From Nitrososphaeraceae archaeon (GTDB lineage Archaea > Thermoproteota > Nitrososphaeria > Nitrososphaerales > Nitrososphaeraceae), in contig JAICHI010000066.1 in assembly GCA_025922735.1 (NCBI GenBank), positions 1 to 6,507 of the forward strand: a stretch of DNA of 6,507 nt, read 5' to 3'. The translations under genes and the position numbers were made by a program. The number at the start of each line of letters is the position of its first letter. Position 1 is the first letter of the stretch. Below are positions 1-3,893 of this stretch, piece by piece. The notes beneath the pieces are model-generated. The model had not been told where the DNA came from. It ran no database searches and saw nothing but the letters and a program-made list of their open reading frames with translations.

Positions 1-55
1 GAGGCTCCATTTTGTCTGAACGCCGGCCGTAAGAACTCATCGACGGCTCTCCCAT
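1..55 (-). CDS. 5' end of an unidentified protein, truncated by window edge
   Basis: An ATG on the minus strand (55-53) opens a frame that stays open for 18 codons to the window edge (MGEPSMSSYGRRSDKMEP). It is preceded by a strong Shine-Dalgarno sequence, GGGAGGT, 8 bases upstream, which is the main support. The stretch is more GC-rich than most of the window. The residues are too few to name a family. It is divergent from the reductase gene at 227, with a shared 171-base spacer, so the two could share regulation. The frame could be chance, because 18 codons is short; the ribosome-binding site makes a real start more likely. Confidence 0.4.
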   Translation of the reverse strand, partial: MGEPSMSSYGRRSDKMEP

Positions 56-63
56 ATTGACAG

Positions 64-70
64 ACCTCCC
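64..70 (-). promoter_or_regulatory. Shine-Dalgarno sequence for the leftward gene
   Basis: The minus strand reads GGGAGGT here, 8 bases before the ATG at 55-53. This is close to the ideal complement of the 16S 3' end and decides the start of the partial leftward gene. Confidence 0.5.
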
Positions 71-151
71 TTTGGAGAGTAATGCCTTTTATGTCATTTG
101 CTATAGTAGGCAGCTATATGAACAAAACGATTATGCAAAAAATCACTCTAC

Positions 152-180
152 ACCTGTTGTTGTTCGATAACAATTCAGGT
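152..180 (+). promoter_or_regulatory. Imperfect hairpin in the leader of the reductase gene
   Basis: ACCTG (152-156) pairs with CAGGT (176-180). After a 2-base bulge on the 3' side, TTGTT (157-161) pairs with AACAA (169-173), leaving a 7-base loop. It lies about 10 bases before the GAGGAG of the mini-ORF. It could be a leader hairpin or a protein-binding site between divergent genes. The stem is AT-rich and only modestly stable, so chance is a real alternative. Confidence 0.3.
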
Positions 181-190
181 GAATGATATT

Positions 191-196
191 GAGGAG
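191..196 (+). promoter_or_regulatory. Shine-Dalgarno-like GAGGAG before the mini-ORF
   Basis: GAGGAG ends 3 bases before the ATG at 200. That is closer than the usual spacing, so its use as a ribosome-binding site is possible but not certain. Confidence 0.3.
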
Positions 197-199
197 CAC

Positions 200-226
200 A
201 TGGAAAATGATTGGAGGCGAACATAA
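200..226 (+). CDS. Possible 8-codon leader ORF abutting the reductase start
   Basis: ATG at 200 opens an 8-codon frame (MENDWRRT) ending in TAA at 224-226, directly followed by the ATG of the reductase gene at 227, with no base between them and in the same frame. The Shine-Dalgarno of the reductase (GGAGG, 213-217) lies inside this mini-ORF. Such an arrangement would allow translational coupling: ribosomes finishing the leader would be placed on the next start codon. The peptide has no recognisable family. Because it is only 27 bases long it may be fortuitous; the exact abutment and the nearby GAGGAG are the only support. Confidence 0.3.
   Translation: MENDWRRT
213..217 (+). promoter_or_regulatory. 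Shine-Dalgarno sequence of the reductase gene
   Basis: GGAGG lies 9 bases before the ATG at 227. It fixes the start there and therefore includes the poly-asparagine tract in the protein. The alternative TTG start at 269, where the conserved domain begins, has no such sequence in front of it. Confidence 0.6.
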
Positions 227-841
227 ATGGCAAATAACAACAACAACAACAACAACAAAACAACTACCTTGAGAAAATTAAAACTACAGGTGCAAATGTC
301 CGTAGACGGCTACATTGCAGGGCCTAACGGTGAAATGGACTGGATGGTCTGGAACTGGGATGACAAACTAAAAGAATATGTAAACGAACTAACAGAACCT
401 GTTGACTCCATTCTCCTCGGACGAAAAATGGCAGAGGGCTTTATTTCACATTGGTCAGATGTGATGACCAAACCTGATAACCCTGACTATGCATTTGCTA
501 AAAAAATGATAGAAATCCCAAAAGTTGTTTTTACCAAAACACTGAACAAATCGGATTGGGTAAATACGGATATTGCAACAGGCGACCTTACAGACGAAAT
601 AAACAAGCTAAAGAGCCAAAACGGCAAAGACATCATCGTTTATGGTGGTGCCTCGTTTGATTCTTCCTTGATTAAAGCAGGGCTAATTGACGAATTTCAT
701 TTGTTTGTCAATCCTGCTGCAATTGGAAACGGCATGACAATATTCAAAGACTTGAACGAGATGCAAAAATTCACTCTGGTTAAATCAATAGCATTTGACT
801 GCGGAATAGTTGCGCTTCACTATGAGCCAAAGAGAGCCTGA
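227..841 (+). CDS. Dihydrofolate reductase family protein (RibD C-terminal-like)
   Basis: A 204-residue cytoplasmic protein of the RibD-C/DHFR-like superfamily, whose members are NAD(P)H-dependent reductases. The substrate of this branch (YyaP/YwjB type) is not established. The domain starts near residue 16 with RKLKLQVQMSVDGYIAGPNGEMDW, shown here as the beta-1 strand and the DGYIAGP loop (27-33). LLGRK (63-67) and the nucleotide-binding VYGGASFDSSLIKAGLIDE segment (138-156) follow, then FVNPAAIGNG (160-169). The length is normal for the family apart from a 14-residue N-terminal extension holding eight asparagines. The domain resembles proteins common in Bacteroidetes, which with the strong Shine-Dalgarno suggests acquisition from bacteria (inference). 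It is followed by a broken DUF1801-type gene. Family call is secure; it is unlikely to be the housekeeping folate enzyme. Confidence 0.9.
   Translation: MANNNNNNNNKTTTLRKLKLQVQMSVDGYIAGPNGEMDWMVWNWDDKLKEYVNELTEPVDSILLGRKMAEGFISHWSDVMTKPDNPDYAFAKKMIEIPKVVFTKTLNKSDWVNTDIATGDLTDEINKLKSQNGKDIIVYGGASFDSSLIKAGLIDEFHLFVNPAAIGNGMTIFKDLNEMQKFTLVKSIAFDCGIVALHYEPKRA
236..256 (+). repeat. (AAC)7 triplet microsatellite coding poly-Asn
   Basis: Seven perfect AAC codons follow one AAT, giving eight asparagines at residues 3-10 of the reductase. The perfect repeat means recent slippage is likely. Length changes in units of three would keep the frame. Confidence 0.9.
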
Positions 842-853
842 TAAGAAAAAATA

Positions 854-1002
854 ATGCCGGGCGCTAAAATTTTCCCACAACAGTCCATGAATACCTGGCA
901 ACATTATCTGACGATGTGCGCAAAGTGCTTCAAAAACTTAGACACAGTATCAAATCTATAGCTCCTGAAGCTTAAGAAAGGATTTCTTACGGAGCACCAA
1001 TT
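854..1002 (+). pseudogene. Remnant of a DUF1801 (YdhG-like) protein gene
   Basis: From 877 one frame reads TTVHEYLATLSDDVRKVLQ, then KLRHSIKSIAPEA, a TAA at 973-975, and ERISYGAPI. This is the characteristic N-terminal half of DUF1801/YdhG-like small proteins, in which APEAxExISYGxP is a hallmark. The probable start, ATG at 854 (MPGAKIF), is in a different frame, so a frameshift lies near the TTTTCCC run at 871-876. The downstream half of the family (about 70 more residues) is not found in any frame, and similarity stops near 1002. Three lesions (frameshift, nonsense codon, 3' loss) make this a decayed gene rather than a sequencing slip. It sits 13 bases behind the reductase, probably once a co-transcribed pair. 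The family assignment is by motif memory, without a search. Confidence 0.6.
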
Positions 1003-1123
1003 ACAACAACTTGCCTCGAAAGAGCAAGAAGCCTTATTGTAACATCTATGTTAGTAGGGTCTTCTAACAGAAGAAGCACTCGGCCGCTTTGAAAATAAAT
1101 GCGATTGGCAGCTAGAGAAAGAA
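1003..1123 (+). other. Degraded coding-like stretch behind the DUF1801 remnant
   Basis: One plus frame gives a protein-like fragment (TEHQLQQLASKEQEALL) interrupted by TAA (1040-1042) and two TAG codons (1052-1057), then GLLTEEALGRFENK and onward to a stop at 1133-1135. The composition looks like real coding sequence that has decayed, perhaps a second gene fused by deletion to the DUF1801 remnant. I do not recognise the family. The last bases overlap the 3' end of the minus-strand gene. Confidence 0.22.
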
Positions 1124-1516
1124 TCAACCTACTAGTTGCACAATTCTGTTCAATATCTCCTTTTCAACATGCCGTGTCCAGAGCATCTCGGGGACATCGA
1201 CAGCAAGGACTAGACCGGTCAATAGGATTGCTTCTGCAGCAGCAACTCCAAGGTTCTGAATCACTTTGCCGATGCCTATGTGGACGACAAAGTTGTTTGG
1301 CTCTCCAGTTATCAGTATTGTAAAAGCCCTATTCGCAGTGATAATATCACGCAGAATGCCAGCTTTTGTCGCCTGGATTACTATTCCTTGTGGGGCGTTT
1401 GCGTTAATCTCGGTTTTGTATCCGTCGTCCTGAAGCATGTCCACAGTTTGCTGTCCAAGCTGTTTGAGGTCTTTATTTTTGTTATGGAAGTGATGGACTT
1501 TTTCTGCATTCACCAT
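1124..1516 (-). CDS. Conserved hypothetical protein, 130 residues
   Basis: The protein has a His/Asn/Lys-rich start, an amphipathic helix (about residues 16-32, LKQLGQQTVDMLQDDGY), then a beta-rich section with IVIQATKAG (45-53) and FTILITGEPNNFVVHIGIG (65-83). A hydrophobic, Ala/Leu-rich segment follows (86-110, containing AAAEAILLTGLVLAVDVPEM) and ends in WTRHVEKEILNRIV. The pattern resembles an archaeal and bacterial domain in which a helix and beta-sheet precede one or two membrane-associated helices, often in front of a zinc ribbon or TM2 segment; no ribbon is present here. Function is unknown. The minus-strand reading is chosen over the overlapping plus frames because its residue pattern alternates in a foldable way. 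Its start is supported by a TATA-like box about 34 bases upstream. It is convergent with the decayed DUF1801 region and divergent from the VOC gene. Confidence 0.72.
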   Translation of the reverse strand: MVNAEKVHHFHNKNKDLKQLGQQTVDMLQDDGYKTEINANAPQGIVIQATKAGILRDIITANRAFTILITGEPNNFVVHIGIGKVIQNLGVAAAEAILLTGLVLAVDVPEMLWTRHVEKEILNRIVQLVG

Positions 1517-1541
1517 ATATGTTCTGGTATAATGCGTACTG

Positions 1542-1554
1542 TATAATTCTTAAA
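1542..1554 (-). promoter_or_regulatory. TATA-like promoter element for the 130-residue protein
   Basis: The minus strand reads TTTAAGAATTATA, about 26-38 bases before the ATG at 1516. That position predicts a start site only a few bases ahead of the ATG, as expected for a near-leaderless archaeal transcript. Confidence 0.35.
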
Positions 1555-1651
1555 CATTCTGTGAACTAGATCTCTAACTTTAATCATGGTCTTCTTACTA
1601 GAGCTTGCTTTGATTATTATTAGACTTAATGTAATAATGGCGCGTGTAAGA

Positions 1652-1669
1652 TATACAGAGTATACAGAG
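1652..1669 (+). repeat. Two tandem copies of a 9-base repeat
   Basis: TATACAGAG occurs twice in direct tandem in the 288-base spacer between the divergent 130-residue protein and the VOC gene. A duplication by slippage or a pair of binding sites are both possible. Confidence 0.6.
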
Positions 1670-1710
1670 GAGCAGAGCATATTTGTCATTCATACTTATC
1701 ATTATGGTTC

Positions 1711-1722
1711 TTATCATGATAA
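1711..1722. promoter_or_regulatory. 12-bp perfect palindrome, possible operator
   Basis: TTATCATGATAA is a perfect inverted repeat with no spacer. The octamer CTTATCAT at 1695-1702 also recurs at 1710-1717, overlapping the palindrome. It lies in the spacer of a divergent gene pair, about 90 bases before the VOC start. Dimeric regulators bind sites of this form, but the sequence is AT-rich and no function is shown. Confidence 0.25.
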
Positions 1723-1781
1723 TCAATACCAAAAGTAGCCACTAAAGGTAGGGGAGATCTAAAGCTTTCTTGTAGGAGCTC

Positions 1782-1789
1782 ATAAATAA
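1782..1789 (+). promoter_or_regulatory. TATA-like promoter element of the VOC gene
   Basis: ATAAATAA is centred about 26 bases before the ATG at 1811, the spacing expected if transcription starts at that ATG. No Shine-Dalgarno is present between them, in line with a leaderless mRNA. Confidence 0.42.
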
Positions 1790-1810
1790 CTTAAGTTCAG
1801 TAATGTGCAT

Positions 1811-2179
1811 ATGCTTCGACCAATTCATTTTGACCTTACGGTTGACGATCCTGATCGAGCTATGACCTTCTATAGGGACATTTTTGGGTGGAAATTTGAA
1901 AAGTGGAATGGTCCTATGGAGTACTGGATGGTAACTACAGGAGATGAAAAAGAGCCAGGAATTAATGGCGGCCTTTCCAAGAGAGGCGACTCAGGTATGC
2001 CCAACATGAATACAATAGGTGTATCTTCAGTTGACAAATTCTCCAAGATGGTCCAAGATAAAGGGGGCAAGGTAGTGATGCCAAAGACTGCAATTCCAGG
2101 AATGGGGTGGTTTGCAACATGTCAGGATACCGAAGGAAACACTTTCGGAATTATTGAAGAAGATCGTGCTGCCAAGTAA
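1811..2179 (+). CDS. VOC family protein (glyoxalase/bleomycin-resistance fold)
   Basis: A 122-residue single-chain vicinal-oxygen-chelate protein. Two beta-alpha-beta-beta-beta modules are visible: the first opens with RPIHFDLTVDDPDRAMTFYR and FGWKFEK and ends at GINGGL, the second opens at NTIGVSSVDKFSKMVQDKGG and ends with QDTEGNTFGIIEED. The His in PIHFDL and the Glu near the end of FGIIEE match usual metal-ligand positions of the fold; other ligands are unclear. Members include glyoxalases, dioxygenases and small-molecule resistance proteins, so the reaction cannot be named. ATG 1811 is preferred over the in-frame GTG at 1805 because the TATA-like box fits it. The gene stands alone, with the RibD-C reductase and DUF1801 remnant nearby; these three families often occur together in soil bacteria, which hints at a shared acquisition. 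Confidence 0.88.
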   Translation: MLRPIHFDLTVDDPDRAMTFYRDIFGWKFEKWNGPMEYWMVTTGDEKEPGINGGLSKRGDSGMPNMNTIGVSSVDKFSKMVQDKGGKVVMPKTAIPGMGWFATCQDTEGNTFGIIEEDRAAK

Positions 2180-2215
2180 TCACTTATAGCCTAAAAGGTC
2201 AAAACTGCTTGAAAT

Positions 2216-2228
2216 ATTCTTTTTGATT
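2216..2228 (+). terminator. Weak T-rich terminator after the VOC gene
   Basis: A T-rich stretch with a T5 run (2220-2224) lies about 40 bases after the VOC stop, in the short spacer before the convergent minus-strand ORF. Archaeal RNA polymerase commonly ends transcripts at T-runs. No stem is obvious. Confidence 0.25.
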
Positions 2229-2263
2229 TGGTCATATTATATTAGGGTCTACATTATCCAATC

Positions 2264-2449
2264 TCACATAGCTCGATTGCGACCGTAATTCACTGATTTG
2301 ACCCTCTCAACCATGTAGAGAAGCTTTGTTAATTCTCCATCAGCAAGTTCGATTTCATCCACGTACATTGCTTTAGTACCATAGTCCAAAAGCTTGGAAA
2401 CGATTGGTTCACGATTTTCGTTTTTTTGCAAATCGGCGAAGAGATCCAA
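2264..2449 (-). CDS. Possible small protein of unknown function, 61 residues
   Basis: A minus-strand frame from a TTG at 2449 encodes a charged, helical-looking protein: MDLFADLQKN, REPIVSKLLDYG, then VDEIELADGELTKLLYMVERV. The residue mix and heptad-like leucines look like genuine coding sequence. The open frame extends seven codons further upstream (ERSFVKL) to a TGA at 2473-2471 and keeps the same helical character there, but holds no ATG, GTG or TTG. It may therefore be a truncated remnant as easily as an intact small gene. A TATA-like stretch on the minus strand at 2496-2486 would fit a start site just before the TTG. No family is recognised. It is convergent with the VOC gene and divergent from aIF2-alpha. 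Confidence 0.42.
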   Translation of the reverse strand: MDLFADLQKNENREPIVSKLLDYGTKAMYVDEIELADGELTKLLYMVERVKSVNYGRNRAM

Positions 2450-2570
2450 TAGTTTAACAAAGGACCTCTCTCAATTAAGGTGATCCCATATAGTTACCGT
2501 ATGTGACAATATTCTAAGGAGATCACGTAAGCTGAGAAGAAGAATACTTCCAAACGAATGTAGATCCATC

Positions 2571-2584
2571 CATATATATATAAA
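2571..2584. promoter_or_regulatory. Strong TATA element without an obvious gene
   Basis: An alternating TA run followed by AAA. Read on the minus strand it contains TTTATATA, a perfect archaeal TATA-box core, which would start transcription near 2555, roughly 105 bases before the 61-residue ORF. Read on the plus strand it would start near 2607, about 150 bases before aIF2-alpha. Either way it implies a long leader or a small RNA. Confidence 0.35.
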
Positions 2585-2688
2585 TTCATTTAGTGACCAC
2601 ATTCACAGACAATGCATCTGCGTCTCGCAATTGGAGAGCAATAATTGATTTGGACAACCATACACAACACTTTTTCTAGGGTAGTCAA

Positions 2689-2712
2689 GCAATTGCTACA
2701 AGCAACAATTGC
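2689..2712. repeat. Short inverted repeat upstream of aIF2-alpha
   Basis: GCAATTG and CAATTGC form a 7-bp perfect stem around a 10-base loop, ending 16 bases before the TATA-like element of aIF2-alpha. The half-site contains the self-complementary CAATTG. It may be an operator; the evidence is only the symmetry. Confidence 0.25.
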
Positions 2713-2727
2713 CAACCTTAAAGTATG

Positions 2728-2734
2728 CATATAT
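2728..2734 (+). promoter_or_regulatory. TATA-like promoter element of aIF2-alpha
   Basis: CATATAT is centred 29 bases before the ATG at 2760, the right place for transcription to begin at or next to the start codon. The nearest GGAG (2738-2741) is 18 bases before the ATG, too far to act as a Shine-Dalgarno, so a leaderless mRNA is likely. Confidence 0.4.
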
Positions 2735-2759
2735 GTAGGAGTACAGAGTCTTAAGAAAC

Positions 2760-3599
2760 ATGTCTACACCATCACCATCGTCATCTTTGGCCTCAGATCC
2801 TCATGTTCAACCCCTTCCGGAAGAGGGGGACATTGTTGTTGCAAGTGTTAGAGACATCAAGGGTCATGGGGCCTATGTTACGCTAGACGAATACGGTGGG
2901 CTTACAGGTTTTCTTTCCATAAGAGAGGTTGCCACTGGATATGTACGCAACATCCAGCGTTTTGTAAAACCAAAGCAAAAGGTTGTTCTAAAAGTAATTA
3001 AGGTTAACAGGGCGAGAAAAGAAGTAGATACATCGCTCAAGCAAATCTCGGGGGAAGAGAAAAAGTCAAAACTCATTGAGGTAAAAAGGAACGAAAAGGC
3101 CTCGGGATTTCTGGATTCAATTAAAGCAAAAGTAAATCTAAGCGATATTCAGATGAAAGAAATTCAAGACAACATTCTTCAAAATTATGATGATGTGTAT
3201 ACGCTCTTTGAATCAGTAGCGACAAAAGGGATCGAAGATGCAGTCAACAAACTTGGCTTGGATGGAGAGGTCATCAAGGCAATAGAGGAGGAAAGCAGCA
3301 AGATACGTATTCCTCAAAATGAGATCAGAGGAATCATGGAAATTTCCTCCAAGAAACCTGATGGGATTGAAATTATCAAAAATGTGCTTATAGATGGAGC
3401 AGAAGGTACCAAGACTAACCCAAGTACAATAAGTATTGTATATATCGGCGCTCCAAGATATAGAATTGCAGTCAAAGCAGAGAATTTCAAGATGGCTGAA
3501 AGGGCAATGTCCCATGCTATTGAAAAGATACAGAAAGGAATAGAAAAAAATCAAGGGAATTTTAATTTTACAAGAGAGAAATCAAAAAAGAAGTTCTAA
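2760..3599 (+). CDS. eif2a: Archaeal translation initiation factor 2, alpha subunit
   Basis: The alpha subunit of the heterotrimeric aIF2 that carries initiator Met-tRNA to the small ribosomal subunit. Three domains fit the family: an N-terminal S1 RNA-binding barrel (about 21-97, with [23 protein letters not shown] and [18 protein letters not shown]), a helical middle (about 100-190), and a C-terminal alpha/beta domain (about 195-262, with [13 protein letters not shown]) that binds the gamma subunit. The length of 279 is slightly above the usual 260-275 because of about 19 residues ahead of the S1 domain, rich in Ser and Pro (STPSPSSSL). The loop matching the eukaryotic Ser51 region reads [12 protein letters not shown], with Thr at the nearest hydroxyl position. 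The gene is monocistronic here: neither the ribosomal-protein genes often beside it in archaea nor Nop10 is next to it. Start chosen at the only ATG with a well-placed TATA element. Confidence 0.96.
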   Translation: MSTPSPSSSLASDPHVQPLPEEGDIVVASVRDIKGHGAYVTLDEYGGLTGFLSIREVATGYVRNIQRFVKPKQKVVLKVIKVNRARKEVDTSLKQISGEEKKSKLIEVKRNEKASGFLDSIKAKVNLSDIQMKEIQDNILQNYDDVYTLFESVATKGIEDAVNKLGLDGEVIKAIEEESSKIRIPQNEIRGIMEISSKKPDGIEIIKNVLIDGAEGTKTNPSTISIVYIGAPRYRIAVKAENFKMAERAMSHAIEKIQKGIEKNQGNFNFTREKSKKKF

Positions 3600-3600
3600 T

Positions 3601-3648
3601 AAATTGCCCACTCCAAGGGTTACCCAAATAGGTGAAGGGCAATTTTTT
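3601..3648 (+). terminator. Stem plus T-run terminator after aIF2-alpha
   Basis: AAATTGCCC (3601-3609), starting one base after the stop codon, pairs perfectly with GGGCAATTT (3637-3645), and a run of six Ts ends at 3648. The 27-base loop contains a small GGG/CCC stem. The form is like a bacterial intrinsic terminator, though archaeal termination needs mainly the T-run. Confidence 0.6.
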
Positions 3649-3660
3649 ACCACATAAATC

Positions 3661-3691
3661 AAAGACAAAAGTGCGCCTTTTCTCGTCTTTT
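3661..3691. terminator. Second hairpin with flanking A- and T-runs
   Basis: AAAGAC (3661-3666) pairs with GTCTTT (3685-3690) and AAAAG (3667-3671) pairs with CTTTT (3677-3681), leaving a CTC bulge and a TGCGC loop. A T follows. The stem is 11 bp with one bulge. It could back up the terminator 13 bases upstream or stop transcription from either side. Confidence 0.4.
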
Positions 3692-3753
3692 ATTCATATG
3701 GCACTATTACACACACCATTGTTGTAAAGCTGCTGGTAAAATTCTTAGGATGA

Positions 3754-3763
3754 TTATATATAT
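3754..3763 (+). promoter_or_regulatory. Distal TATA-like element upstream of the oxidase operon
   Basis: TTATATATAT would place transcription near 3786, giving the oxidase mRNA a leader of about 108 bases. It is a better TATA match than the element at 3856, so the operon may have two start sites or a structured leader. The rest of the 3692-3893 spacer shows no gene. Confidence 0.3.
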
Positions 3764-3855
3764 TCCATTGAAATCTTTCCTGCCCTACCCATCACCTAAA
3801 GTTAGTCTATACTAATATTATTGCTCTAGACCATCATTATTAGCACAGGCAAAGG

Positions 3856-3862
3856 TTTATTA
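3856..3862 (+). promoter_or_regulatory. Proximal TATA-like element of the oxidase operon
   Basis: TTTATTA centred about 35 bases before the ATG at 3894 would start transcription near 3886, giving a leader of about 8 bases. No Shine-Dalgarno is seen before this ATG. Confidence 0.35.
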
Positions 3863-3893
3863 CTTGAGTTAACTTATTAATTGTGCACGCGTA

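Larger units (their letters stand above)
2450..2759. other. 310-base spacer between divergent genes
   Basis: No convincing coding sequence is seen on either strand. It holds a strong alternating TA element (2571-2584), a 7-bp inverted repeat (GCAATTG 2689-2695 with CAATTGC 2706-2712, 10-base loop) and a second TATA-like element just before aIF2-alpha. A 10-codon frame at 2612-2644 is too short to support. The spacer could hold an untranslated leader or small RNA, but no RNA family signature (box C/D, tRNA arms) was found. Confidence 0.4.

Noticed and set aside
1099..1546. Two plus-strand frames over the 130-residue minus-strand gene
   Set aside because: Their residue patterns are Cys/Ser/Leu-rich and unstructured, as expected from the antisense of a real gene.
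1586..1738. A 50-codon plus-strand frame between the divergent genes
   Set aside because: It has no ribosome-binding site, contains the tandem repeat and palindrome, ends in a His/Tyr-rich tail and shows no recognisable domain; more likely spacer.
2475..2490. AAGGTGATCCC, complementary to the 16S rRNA 3' end
   Set aside because: No start codon follows at suitable distance on the plus strand and no rRNA sequence surrounds it; taken as chance.
2612..2644. Ten-codon frame after the TATA element upstream of aIF2-alpha
   Set aside because: It is too short, has no ribosome-binding site and its peptide has no distinctive feature.
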